From: Rhyacophila brunnea
Lineage: Eukaryota > Arthropoda > Insecta > Trichoptera > Rhyacophilidae
Assembly: GCA_022495005.1 (NCBI GenBank)
Contig: JAGYXB010001412.1
Coordinates: forward strand, 248,001-312,000
Length of the DNA: 64,000 nt
Direction of reading: 5' to 3'
In this document: piece after piece, positions 44,976 to 58,700 of the stretch
Layout: every line of letters begins with the position of its first letter
Numbering within the stretch: position 1 is the stretch's first letter
The notes under the pieces: generated by a model
What the model was told of the DNA's origin: nothing
Databases searched by the model: none
Seen by the model: the letters and a program-made list of their open reading frames with translations, nothing else
Made by a program: the position numbers and the translations under genes

Positions 44976-45488
44976 ATGGCTCCCAAAATCGACATCACCG
45001 AAAACTTCTCACTATCCAAAGCCCTAGACGAGATTCAAATAGCATTAACATCTAACAAAAATAAACTAAAAATAATGCAACTAATACAAACCATCTTCAC
45101 AGAATCGTGCAACAAACTCCTCCCCAAACCTAAATACAAATCGAACCTCACTCTCAAACTAGAAAAGACATCCTCCCCATTAAAAAGACAAACGAGAAGT
45201 AGCTCCAAAACAACCCAAGAAGAATCCGAAACCAACAACATAATCCCAAATACGCAAGACACCATAGGTCCAGACCACTCGGACAGTGACTCAGAAACAG
45301 AAATACATTCAGAAGCCCACCCCACCCTCAAACTTCATATGTCAGAATGTTACAAAGAAATAAGTGAAATATTCGAAGAGACAGAAAAACAACTAGAACT
45401 AGACAACCAGGGTTTTTGGCCGGGGGTGTCGTACGCACACTCCCGGAGTTTTTCACCCCTCCGCGGCTCAATTATTGAACCGGGCTAA
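44976..45488 (+). CDS. Acidic 170-aa ORF of the composite repeat, copy C
   Basis: Third open copy, differing from copy B at one residue (Lys for Glu in TSNKNK). Same start context, same acidic segment and same end in the GC-rich hairpin segment. Unknown function. Confidence 0.55.
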   Translation: MAPKIDITENFSLSKALDEIQIALTSNKNKLKIMQLIQTIFTESCNKLLPKPKYKSNLTLKLEKTSSPLKRQTRSSSKTTQEESETNNIIPNTQDTIGPDHSDSDSETEIHSEAHPTLKLHMSECYKEISEIFEETEKQLELDNQGFWPGVSYAHSRSFSPLRGSIIEPG

Positions 45489-45831
45489 TGACCCGGAGGA
45501 TGCGACCTGATGCGACTTCCTAACTGCGAGTCATTCGACCGGTCTTCTTGGGCTCGCGCGCCTGGATCTCTCCGAAACCAGACATGGCAAGGGTGAATAC
45601 GACATTGGCAACGGCACGGACGATCAAAGCTTTAAACTTATATTAAAAGCTAAAATCTAACATTGCAACAAGTCAATAAAAAATGCAGAGCAAAACCCTC
45701 ACCTGGCTTTTCTCAAAAGCCGGAATAAATTAAAATCGCACAGTAAACTCAAACAAACCTATAATCCAGATCAACAACCTCAGGTGAACGGGAAGTCAGT
45801 TAAAACAAAAAATGACTAACCCACATTCAAA

Positions 45832-46547
45832 ATGGCAAACAGTGACAGTTGTGATTCGTCTATGTCCGCTTATTTAGGTGATAATAGTGAAGATGATGGA
45901 GATTTTGTACCAGGACCAAACTATCACCACATCACCATCGTCAAGTATGATAAAATGTTTTTTAATTTATGTAAGTTTCCGACATATTCATCAAAATTTG
46001 ATACATTGAGACATACCTAATGTTATTATTTTTTTTCTTTTATTTCCAGTTTGTACACGATGCCTTCGAGATTGGAAGCATACTTGGAGATGTGTCTGAT
46101 GGATCGTTGGAAGATATCGCCCTGAATCCAGCATTCAACAATGTCAATCGAAGAACGAAAAGGTAGAGAACTTGGGAGATGACGATGGTATATAAATCAA
46201 AGGAAGATGCAGAGAACGCAGTAAAAGAAGAAAGTATTTGGAACTTCCACTACATGAATAAAACGAACCAAGGCACTAAAATATATTACCGTTGTAATGC
46301 AGTTAACAAAAGAGCTCAGCAACGTGATGCTGGAATTTATTTATTTTTTGACTGCAAGACTGATGATGTCTTTTTATTTAAAGCAACTGACCCCCATTCA
46401 CATGGTAATGCAGAAGAGTTGGCCCCCTATAAGGTTGTCGAATGACGTTAAATTAGAAGTCAAAGCCTTGTGAGGAAGTTTCACATCAAATGTGTGGTCA
46501 ACATTATGTCACATCAAGTGTAACATGTTGGCAACGTCTGTGCCGTG
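45832..46547 (+). pseudogene. Zinc-finger/hAT module, copy C, 3' truncated
   Basis: Carries the acidic first exon-like piece (MANSDSCDSS), the intron-like gap and the second piece with the NVNRRTKR end, then the WRKY-GCM1-like finger (46179-46445). It breaks at GTGCCGTGTGA, inside the VPCERIFS codons of the hAT C-terminus, and continues into the right flanking direct repeat. Confidence 0.6.
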
Positions 46548-46685
46548 TGATATTGTATTTTAAGTGACAAAAATAGTGTTAAGATATGATAAAACCGGCA
46601 GCCACGCCACGGAGAAAGTATTTTTTGCAGACTTGCGTGTACATTCATTATTATTATTATTGACTGCCTCTCTGGTCGCCCGAAT
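46548..46685. repeat. Right direct repeat flanking composite copy C
   Basis: Compact version of the 42182-42803 flank, lacking the 490-bp interior. Confidence 0.75.
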
Positions 46686-47049
46686 TCCCCATAAAGAATA
46701 TGAGATGATTTATACATAGAGAAGAAAGAACTAACACTAAGAACAACAGACTCGATAAAACATTGATTAACACAGTAACAACAAAAGAAATGTTATTTAT
46801 TGTGAGCCCGGGGTTATGAAAGCCCGGTCTCTGATTTTCACATTAACTTGCCAGAATCCTGGGTGCAGGTCCAGCATGAGCTTGAATCTTGATTGCTTAG
46901 CCGCATCCAATAGGTCATCCATTCGGCGTCTGCCATCATGATGGTGTTAAGCATTCAGCAGCTGATATCGCAGCATTCAAATCTTGAATCCATGGGTCGG
47001 TGCACTCGAAGGGTTGTTCTACGCGATTTGGCATATGACACCGCATTGT

Positions 47050-47512
47050 GTGCATAGCAATGGACCTCCTCTTCCAAGGGCAGACAAACGCATATGTCTT
47101 TTCCAAATATAAAATGGTGTGTGCAGATAACCAGATTGACTCCAGAACGTCTGACCTCTCAGTTCTTATCTAGGCAAGTTGTCAATTTAGCCTAATAGAA
47201 TCTCCGACTTGCCTATGAGGAGAATTGCAGGATTCCGATCACATCCTCTGGGAATGTCCCCATATCTCGGTTGAAAGGGAAGAGCTTCTCAAGTCAGTCC
47301 GACCCTCAGTTGGATTGGTCAGCCATTGCGACTTAGTATCTACGATAGAAAATTTCGCAGCTTTCAAAAAGTTTGCTGCATTTTACAGCGAGCGAGGTCT
47401 TTTATTATCAGAATCGAACGTAATATATTATATCAATATCACGCACACTCTAGGACATGCCAACCAAGGTCTTGGAGAAGTTACTCCTGCTAACCTTTCA
47501 GCAGAACTTTGA
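47050..47512 (+). pseudogene. R1/jockey-type LINE ORF2 C-terminus
   Basis: The sequence reads SQFLSRQVVNLA, then QDSDHILWECPHISVEREEL, the Cys/His region that ends ORF2 of R1-type elements (DS.HILWECP). Frames change before 47225. The downstream 80 residues, including FAAFKKFAAFYSERG, fit the tail. Upstream ORF2 domains are absent. Confidence 0.7.
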
Positions 47513-48505
47513 ATGCCATGGTAGACGCCTGCATAACGGGTGTGGAGATGTGGCGGTTGGTGGAGGGAAAAGCAAATCGATATAGATTCTACGATCTCCT
47601 CCCTTTTTAGGCATCACAATCACTTGCACCTATAATGTTGATTCGCAACATCGCATCCATTTCAATCTGTAGTACATTTCACCTCACAGGTGAAATAAAG
47701 TACAGCAGTCCTACCATCAACAAACAATCTCTCGTATTTATCTGGTTCATTGGCTTATCGTTTGGAGTAAAAAGCATTTTATGACCATGACGAGTTAATT
47801 ATGCCATTTATTTTCTTCATTACATCATATTTTTAGTTCTTATGTGTCCACATTCTCTTCACTGAGCTTGACTTAGCTGTCACCCTCTTGTTTTGGTGAC
47901 GGGAAGTGTCAATGCAAGATATTTGTGACGTTACTGACTTGATCTTCGTTGCCAGCTACTCTCAGTTGAGATCTGTAATATTCCTGTTAAATTACGATAC
48001 ACGCACATCAGGAAGTTAGAGATGCAGTTAAAAGCGCCTGCACACAAGATGCAGTCATCAGCCGTTTTGTCCTCGGCGTGGCCAAAGAAGATTCACTTCA
48101 GGTAAATATATCTAATTGATATTATATACCACACTTCCCACTATGAACAAATCTCAATACTGGCTGAGCACTAAGATTGAGATTTTGTCAGGTAAGTACT
48201 GAAGATAGAGCAAGGGTTATACCATATCCCATTCGCATAGCTTCTGCGACTTCTAAGCACGTAGGCAGCGCAATGTGCTTTTTTTTAATAATCAGGCGGA
48301 TTATGATTTACGTTCAACGATAAACAACATCGTGTTCCGAGTCGAAAATCGTGTCGGACAGTGACGTTGGCAGAGCTCCCGTCTCTGAACCCGTTGATGC
48401 AGTTTCGAATCCGTATCTGGAAAGAATTAAGATATTTTTTAAGTATGTTAGAAAGACCTATGAGTTGGAAATAAAAAAATTTGGACTATAAATAGAAAGT
48501 GTTGT
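47513..48505. other. No firmly recognisable gene
   Basis: A stretch at about 47998-48102 could be an exon (REVRDAVKSACTQDAV and on, ending at CAG before GTAAATAT), but I cannot place it. Confidence 0.3.
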
Positions 48506-48989
48506 AAATAGTTCACACTAAACTTTGTCAAGACATGCTTATTTGTTTTCATTGAACTAATACAAACTGCAGATGGTGTTGAATAGTTTTTAAAATTCAA
48601 ACCCTGCCTAACCAAACCATGATGGATAAAAAAAAACCATTCTTCCATTTAACAAAATAACTAAAATTATGCGAATAAATCATACATAATTTTCGATATT
48701 TTATATAAATTTAATTTTATAAAATAACCAACACCATCAGCAATTTGTGTGCATAATTTAACAAAAATGTATGACAGAAAAATTGTGCACTATATTTGTA
48801 GGATCTCCACAACATACCTAAACTATTATGATTTGGTTTAGATGGGCTTCAATTGAATTTTAAAAACTAACTGACCAGCACCCGAAATTTGTATTCTTAG
48901 TTCAATGAAAACAAATAGTATAACTGACAAAGTTTAGTGTGCACTATTTATATCAGATCTCCACAGCCTCCCTCCACCCATCGCCACTG
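48506..48989 (-). mobile_element. Foldback MITE with CAGTGGCGATGGGTGGAG end
   Basis: The left arm (AACTTTGTCAAGACATGC..., TTTTCATTGAACTAATACAAAC, TTTTTAAAATTCAA) pairs with the right arm between about 48830 and 48960, giving a long imperfect hairpin. The right terminus reads CAGTGGCGATGGG on the minus strand. Partial relatives are at 50147-50260 and 59172-59290. Confidence 0.65.
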
Positions 48990-49364
48990 TTGCGTGCTAC
49001 CCACGAAATGTGCATAATAAAAGCAAAAACGCACCAATATAAGTATGATGAAGTATGTATTATTTAAATGTGCAAACATCGACTTTTTTATGAGTTTACA
49101 CCAATAGGAATGAGTATTTTCACAAGTTTAGAGATGAATAAGCTACGAGAATTTAAGCCCAGTCGCACATTGAAAATCGTCTTAAAAAGCTGTTACTGCA
49201 CCCACCTGTGCCCTATGTCGATTTAATTTGTTACATGCTATGTGCATGTACATAAAGTTACATGGATTTTGTGAATGACAACAAAATCACATCGACAAAT
49301 TCAATGTGTTGCAGTAGTCAAGTGGAGCAGGCGGATCTACATCTGGGATCTGGTCCAGATCCGT

Positions 49365-49432
49365 GCCACGGACGAGTTAACTCGCCAAAGCATTTATGTC
49401 GCATCAGGCCACGGACGAGTTAACTCGCGGGT
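49365..49432. repeat. Short direct repeat pair
   Basis: GCCACGGACGAGTTAACTCG occurs twice, about 46 bp apart. The inner GAGTTAACTC is a palindrome. Confidence 0.85.
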
Positions 49433-49762
49433 TCTTGTAAACGTCATGTTCTGAATAAACATTCAGTGTATATTTTCTAAATACAATATTTATCATTTTA
49501 GGGTGAAAATATTCATGATAAACTCGATAACCATGTTGTGTTGGTAAGTTTTCACAAATATTCATCATTATGTTCCTACTTCATATTTTTTAAGGGATTT
49601 ATTTTATTCCGAAAATAGCTGGCCTACAAGTGACCACCTAGTAAAAATTGGCTGGCAGTGATAAGATTAATGATTCCTAATATATTATATACAATAAAGA
49701 TCACTAAATTATAATATTGTAATTAGTCCGTAGATTAACCGGTTTCGAAACAAAAACTAGAT

Positions 49763-52700
49763 TTACCTCAATTTAATTGCCTCCAGCTCCGCTAATCGAC
49801 ACTGCAATTCCACATTTTTAATTTCCAATTCCTGTCTTCTAATGGCCATCTGAAACGGTAAAATATACATTATGATCAATATTTGTGGACAATTACGGTG
49901 GCAAATTATGTTACGGCATCAAGTGTAAACACATTGGCATATACGGGTGTCATAGATTCTATGCCCACCCCACGCCTGTCATAGTTTTTTTGACATATAT
50001 TCGCTTATGTGTAAACGGAATGGCATATATTATAACATATCCGTGGCATATTATGATCATAGACAATAAGACGCTCATGTCACATATGCGCCCAATCGTC
50101 ATATAGTCTATTTGAACCTTTATTCATATCTATAATTGCTCACATCAGTGGCGAAGAGAGGCATAGACTGTTAATATCCAACATAAATCGTGCACATTAA
50201 ATATTGTTAGTCAAACATATTTGTTTTCATTGAACTGAGACTGCAATGTATCGATAATGTTATGTAGCATGTAATTTCAATAAATATAAAAAAATTTCTC
50301 ACCGTTACTTCATGCTCTTCTCTCTTCATATATATCTGTTCTCTCAGGAAATCTTCTTGGAGTCGCATTGTGTTCATCTGAAATCATAAAATAATTATCA
50401 TCACATTATTCATTTCGTACTTTGTTGACTCACTCAGTAGGTTGACACAAGGACAATTGCAATAGAAATCAATCACATGCTTGGCGGGTGCGATCTCAAT
50501 GAATCTTTGATTGACATGATTAAGGATCATACTGGAGTCAATCGCTTGTAGCTAATTTAATCTGTAGACCAGGGTTACATGTAAATTGTACATAAAACAT
50601 TTCACCGTGGCACAGTTCGCCGTGAGCTTTCTTATCGGAAAGATGTGACCGTATTCTATACGGTCTCCAATTTTATTAGATTCAATATTAACACTAATTC
50701 AATTTTCATAGCTGATTTTGTTGCTAGTTGCTAGTGTTACAATAATTAGTAAATCAAAAAGTATTCATTTGTTAGCTTAGTGGCAACATTAGTCTTCTTT
50801 CGTTATGTTAACTTTAACTGCCAAATTTAGATAAGTAATGATTTCTTGGTTGTATTTACTAAGATATTATTATTGTCTGTTAAAATAATGAATAGAGTCA
50901 GGCACGCTTCATTATGTAAACGTTAAAATTGTGTTGTTATATCAAATGCAAGACATGACATGTCAAAGGCGGTCACAGTCAGAAGCTCAAGGTTAATTCG
51001 GTTATTTTCGTACGTTCTCGGTAATCTTCTAAACCATCAACGGGCAAATTATTTCCAAAAAAAAATAGGAATTGTTACAATTCGGTCATGAACACAGGGA
51101 ATGACACAAAAGTGACTTTTCACGACTGGGAACGATCGATCGTGGCAGACAGTCGGCATGAGAATTTGCCAATGTAATTTGAACTGCAGAAAATAAATTC
51201 ACTTATCATAATACAGTAAAACATCGTAAATACAAATTCCATGGGACCGAAAATCGAAAAAAAAATTCGAATTACGAATTATGAAATGCATGGGGGAAAA
51301 ATATTAAAATTAAAAAAAAAAAAAAAAAATGATTTTCAATAATTTCGTTTACGATCATAGATGTGCCTACGAAATTTCCGATTCTGTGTGTTTTAATGGG
51401 TCATAAAATGTCAGGATTATTTATATTACTTTCTTAAAATAAGTAATTTATGATGTTTTAAGAAAAATCTGTCATAATTTTCAATGACTGGCTCATGAAA
51501 TATTATGTATGTAGAACCAATGACATTATTAATACTTTGGACGCGGAAGACGCACACGGCACGTAATGACCAGGCGGCCGATCGATGTAATTAACGTGCA
51601 TTTTAAAGGGGGCAATTAAAATATCATTATATAGTCAGCAGCGAATGCGTTAATGGACAACGCACTCAATACAGTAGCTAAAGATCTACCATCGTAAGTT
51701 GGCATCCGGTCGAATTTGAAACTAAAATTGTCTATCGAGGATAAATTTGTTACAAATGCCATTTAATTTTAGAACATGTTTCTCGAATTATGGATTGCAT
51801 AATATTTGTACAGAAATCTACTACCAATAAAATTAATAAATTACCATTTTTTTGTTAGTTATGGTAATATTCTCAATGTCATACTAGCGCCCTCGCTGAA
51901 ATGCCAATTTATGATGGTAGATCTATAGCAAGTAAATTCGTGCAGTGACATTCGCACATGTAAAGGTAGACGTCACGCAATTTCCATTATGCAATATCAC
52001 GCATCAGGAATTTATAGCAATATCACCTTTAGTGTCAATGTTCATTTGAGCGAACCCGTTTGAACCGAACCATTCGGCAGACCCGACAAAAAGCATGGGG
52101 AATTTATAGCAATATCACCTTTATTGTAATGGCATTAGAACAGATTATACCATTCGGTAGACCCGACAAAAAAGTGAGTGTCATTTTTTTTCTAGATGCT
52201 TCGTCCATATTAATGTCATTGTGTAGAACTATCACAGAATAAAATATTTATGGAAACAGGTAAGTACCTAATCTTAATAATTATCACTATCACTAGCTTT
52301 TTAAAACAGAAGAGGAGGGGATATACTGCTGCGAAATTCGAAAGGGTACTGAAATATAATCCTAAGATGAAGGGTTTTTGGTTGAAAACAATAAAAAAAA
52401 ATATATTAATTTACACAGCCCCACTACTTAACTCAGTTATAACTATAATCACCTTTTGCCATGTCATTATATATTTTAAATAGGTAGGTAATAAATTGCA
52501 TTTCATTCCATATGACAAAAATGCATATTTCTTATTTCCATTCCATAGTAAACATTCACATTTTATCACTTCAAAGCATTTGAACATTGTTTTCTAAAAA
52601 AACAAAATGGAAAAAAATATGAAAACACATAAGAAATAAAAATAAGTTCATGCAATAACCCAAATACAGCCAATCATACTTCACCTTTCCATAAGACCCA

Positions 52701-55700
52701 CATAGAGTTAGGCCGTGACAGGAAACTGTAAACTTTGATCATAGTCCTAGTTTATTGCTCATACTTCGAATGCAATATTATAATATGTAAACTACTGTTT
52801 ATAAAAAATGATGATTGTTGTATATTGAAATAACTGGTAATAATTTGAACAAAACATACCATCAAAAATCTTCATGAATGAGTTACAGCATTGCATTCGA
52901 AGACAATCAAAAACTAGCACTACCATCTTCAGTGCTATGGCCTGATTATTTCGAGTGATGCCTGTATGTGTGTGCATGCTTAATGTGTATACATTGAAGA
53001 AGTATGCTTTGTTTTAAAACTTGTCACTTGACTTGTATTCAATAAACAATCATGAATATGTGTCTGAAACAGGAGATTTAAAATGCCAATGTTTATGTAT
53101 GCATGTGTAGTGTGTGTGTGTACAAGGCAGTGGAATGTTTGTTTTAAACTTGACTTATATTGCAATAAACAATCATGAATGTGTCTGAAGTGGAGTATTG
53201 AAATGTGGATGTATGCATCTTTGCTGTATGTGTACAATGCAGTGATGTTTGTTTTTAAATTTCGGACTTAATTTATTACTAAGCAATAAACAAAATGTGT
53301 CAACCCTGGAGTTTTTAAATAGGTCAAATTTTTCTTTTTTTGATTTATGAAATGTTGCATTGTTGTCTGGGTCGAAAACCATTTCATATAAGGAATTTAG
53401 AATCATCAGTATGGTTTTATATGAAAATAATGTTCCTTGGACTTTTTTTCCTGATATTTTCTATTTACAGTGATTTTCGAATTATCCTTACAGGGTTCTA
53501 TACTGCCCCCATAAGCAAAAACACAGCTAATGGGAAAAAATGAAAAATTAAAGTAAGTATGAGGTGACATACTAGATAAAATTCTGAACATAATTGCATA
53601 ACAAAATAAACTGGAAATCATTTATTTTAATATAGAAATCATCATAATGTGTCCACTACTTTTGCAAAAATGTTAGGCTTTTCGATGCAACAAAACAGTA
53701 AATAATGATTCATAAGCAAAAACACAGCACATCTATCGATTTGCTGTGTTTTTTGCTTAAAAACGCTGGCTTACTGTTTTTTTTGTTTATGATTCTAGAA
53801 TTTTTACACAAACGTAATACCGCATGTAACTGGTAATAATAAGATAACCTCAAATTAATCATTCACTAACTTCATATCGCCCTACATTTTTAATGATATT
53901 TTAATACTCAAATGTGATTAAGTTCTAAATTGGATTAAGAATCGTGAAAAAAAGATTCTCTACTTTATTTTGGAGAGTATGCAATTGGATAAACTTGATC
54001 AAAATGCTGCAAAATCCAATGAAATTATAATGGCAAGTAAAATGCTAATGACCAGTTAATTACATTTTAATTACCACATTTAAATATCATGTTAATTATA
54101 TCTAATGGCCAACTACTGAAAACGCGCCAGCCCATTGTTAGCACTAAATGAGTTATTAATTTAATCTTAATCTATCATAAAACACATTTCTAACTATCTA
54201 GTTTTATTAAATTAATGATATTTGTACTTATGTCTCTGAACATTTGATATTTAAAAATAATGTAAACGGAAATTCCTCAATATTCCCTTTTTGCAATGCG
54301 AGCCGCATAACTGCTTCTACGTTTACATCTGTCAACTGGCTTCAATATTTGTTTTTTATGAAGTGCATTACACTGAATAATCTTTCACAGTATACAGTAG
54401 TAGGAAAAATTGACAATATTAACTCATTTAGTGCTGACACTGCGACTGGCGCGTTCGGCGCAACTGGCCATTAGATATAGTTAACATGATATTTAAATGT
54501 GGTAATTAAATATTAATTAACAGGGCAGCAGTTTATGGATCATTTTTGAGCGTGGAAAGAAAGTCATGTGTATTCGACCAATTTTATAAATACATTTTTG
54601 AAATATTATTCTGTAAAGCCGTGGTGGCCGCATGCGACCACCAGTGCCACACATGAAAACCACTGGTGTAGACCCTACATGAAAGACATGATGATTTTCA
54701 AAGCCGTCAGAGGTAATAAAGGAAAAGAAGATATGCATAATTCAAAAATAGGGAAGAGTAATGCCTACAAATAGGATGACGTTTTGGGAGTCTTCCCACC
54801 AAAACTGACGAATTTTTGTATATTTAAAAATATATATTGTCATTCCAATATTATTTAATAAACAAAATAACATAACAAGTATTTAATTTTTCAAAAATAT
54901 CCATTACAATTTAAATTATAAGCAAAAACACATATTTACTGTTTTTTTCCTTATGAAACAGACATTATTCCATTCAAAATCATAAATAAAAAGACAATAG
55001 TGAAGTTTTATAATCAATATTTTTGTAATTTTGCCATTTTTATGTAATGAAAATATCAATTTTTAATTAATCTATTATAAACCGAAACATTTATTAAAAT
55101 TGATTAACTTATAATGAAGCAGCAATGAAAAACATGATAACCTCTCTTTTCTCAAAATTGACTTTTTCCCATTAGCTGTGTTTTTGCTTATGGGGGCAGT
55201 ATACTGTATGCAGTTGCCAGCTATATTGGATGGCATATCCAAGTAATTTTTGACCAAAAATGGAACTTGCAGCTTTTGTTTCTACAGCGCTCATAATATG
55301 TATGCCAGAGTTTGAATACCTAGAGTAAAACAAAAAGGGAAAAAAAATCATACCTCTAGCTCATGCTGTTCTTTGGTACACTCCTGGGTCAACGTCTGTG
55401 TGTCAACCTGAAAAACAATAAAATATTTTTGATTATCATTTTGCCTTAGAAAGATGTCCTTCCCATTAGTATGGGTGAGGGTTACATTTAAACTGTACAT
55501 AAAACATTTTACCGTGGCACAGTTCGCCGTGAGCTTTCGTATCAGAAAGAGATGACCGTATACCGGTCTCCAATTTTATTAGATTCAATATGAAAATTAA
55601 TTCAATTTTCATAGCTGATTTCGGCAAAATTCATGAATTCAAGAATGAAAATATAACCTAACCCAACATATTATAATCCAGTATATCGAAAATTTTCAAA

Positions 55701-58700
55701 ATTTGTTTGCTGCTGGCTTCCTGTAAAGTGTAAACCGACAAAAACCGTGTTTTATTTAGACATGAACTTTATTTTATGTCAGTATTATACGACCCAAAGA
55801 GGTTGGACAGTCTTTAATATACGGCCATATATTTCTGATAACATTTCACGGTGAAGTGCGATACGGCGAACTGCATACGTACAAGCGTGAATCAAAAGTG
55901 CGCTAAAACCCAAACAACCCGCAGACCATAGATAATAGACAACATTCTTATAGAAAATACATAGTGCCATCCACTAAAAACAAAAACAATTTTGACACGG
56001 TCGAAAATGTGTAGGCATGTAGAAAATGATAAAAATGTTAATCGAGTCATGCGGGTGTCGATGCAGTGCGGTACGCGTGAGGTGACCTCATTGTCATTCT
56101 GATGATTTGGGCAGATTTTGCTAACTGACAATGTTCGTTTCAAAAGATTCAAAATGTTCTACAGGATGGGAGCATCAGTCTGATAACATTTTAAATGCTG
56201 AGAAAAACGACATTACACACTTTTTCCCCATAACGGCAGCTTACTGTGACGTCATGTCGCGACATGCACCATAATGTTTTTCGCACTTTAGCCACCGAGT
56301 CATTAATTATCTCTATGGTCAATACAAACTATTTAAAATCCAAGCCCTTCAAGGGATTTAAGTGACACATGTAGACTGCGGCAAGTATAACAAGCGTGGC
56401 CGTTTCGACAACTACAATCCACCCTAGCTCTCTGCTCTTCGTTCCCCTTGCCGTGACATCATTTGTGTTGCTGAGTTTCAAAACCCGCTATAACGCCTTT
56501 TTGAATTAATTGAGATATATATATCAATGGATTCGTTATTAAAATCTCTACATGAAAATTTTATTGTCTCTTTCAAAGTCCGCTACGATTGACTGTCATT
56601 TATGAAAGAAAATCAATGTGTCAATCAATTCACGCTATAACACTATGTGTTACATTCAAAATCCCCTATAACACAACTGACCAATAACAAACGAGAATCA
56701 GACGAAATGCAACATGGCCGCCAGTACATTTATGTTGTGAATTGCGGTAGGAGTGCTGTTTTGTTGATTTGATATTCTTACGATTTAAAGTCTTAAAATA
56801 TGTGACGAACTTATAAATATGCTTAAATCTCAAAAATTTTAACATTTTTAATAATTTTTAATGTTTCCTAATTTATAATTATGTCTTTATATTAAAGTTT
56901 TCCCTTAAATTTGTATTTATGTAATATAGGAACAAGATGATGTTTTTTTTTCATTTTATACTGCTATTTTAGAATATCTACCTACTTATAATACTAATTT
57001 TAAATGAACAAAAATTTCCGTAACAAAATACGCTATAACCTTCAATGCGTATTTAAAAAACCACTATAACACTATGTAACTTACAAAAGCCGCTATAACC
57101 AAACATTTAAGTCTTTTATTTAATCAGTGGACTAGAATACAATATAAATAGATATGCAAAATATTTCCAAAAATAATCCATCATTGGGCAAAAAAAGAAA
57201 AACATCGATAATCCCTTTATCCATAAACTGAGAAGTTTTTATTTTGATTTTCTCAACAAAATGAAAAGGTGTTATAGGGGGTTTTGAAACTCAGTGACAC
57301 ATTTAATGTTTGTTATTTGTGCATGCTGCAAGTTTATGTAAAGTGTTAAACGTGTTAATAATGCAAAAAGTGAAGAAAAGTGATCGCAGGTGGATTATAA
57401 GTCGTGCTATAACCTACTGCAAAGAAAAAACAAAACGAGCTCACTGACTCACTCACATAAATAATGTCGATGATAGTCACTGCAATGACAGGTAGATATT
57501 ATTTGACATTTAGGTGTTGGCACATAACTAAAAATATTCCGACAGATTGGAAAAATATTGCCATCTGGATAGCTCATTCAAGTAGGGAAAAATCTGCTAA
57601 AACTGATGATCCTTTCATAATATATCGCAGCACCACGATGGCAGCCATGACACTTCAAATTATAATTTTCGCACACTACCATTGCATATTCCAGAAGATA
57701 TCGTAAAGTTTTGGAAGAAAACCAGAATCGAGTCGTATAGTATCAAAAGTAGAACTGTCGCAAATATATCGAAATTTAACTAAGTATGCCAAATTATTCT
57801 TCTGACCATAATGTACGACTAGCAATATAATATTCAAATCAAAATCATATTTGTGTGGTATAAAATTGTGATGGAAAATAGGGCTTGGTATCAGAATCAG
57901 AACTGTTCAATACTTTGGAAACAAAAGTAGAACTGTTGAATTTGAATTGAATTTCTAATTTCTAAATGTAGAAACACATTTCATGCTATTATAACACTAA
58001 AAAACCCAACAAAATGTTTTTCGTCATTTTCTCGAAATGATGAATAACGCACAGATCTACTTTTACGACTCAATCAAACAATGTACAGTACACTCTCAGT
58101 AATGTGCCGCTCAATTATCCGACAACTACCATAATCCGCCGTTATTTTTACTAGTTGAAAGCACAAAATCAAGCTTTATAATTCGCCGGTAATCGATTGT
58201 CAAATTCAGTAGTCCGCCACGTACAAGTATACAACGCAGATGAGACGGGTTTATTTTAGAAACTTCTCCTTCGTAAAACGTACGTCCATCGTGAAGAAAG
58301 TAATATACTAGGGAGGAAAGTGCCCAAGGACAGCATCACAATTATGCCGTGCTCCAATGCAACCGGGACACACAAACTGAAGCTGTTGGTCATGGGGAAA
58401 TTCAGAAATCCTCAGTCATTCAAGAATATCTGCCTCACTGAACAACTGGTTGTGTGAAGTGATTTACTGTTTAATATTTAGTTAATAAACTAAGTTTATA
58501 AATATGTATAATTTAGTAAATACTTGATTTTGATTATAAATAAAACCGTAATTTGCTAGTGCAAATTTCTCGAAAAACCTACGAAATACCTGTTTTAATT
58601 TTTACCATATTTTGTTTGTATGCACTATTTATAATCCGCTGCTTTCACTGATTGGACACTTGTCTGGTTTTTGGGGTGGCGGATTACTGAGAGAGTACTG

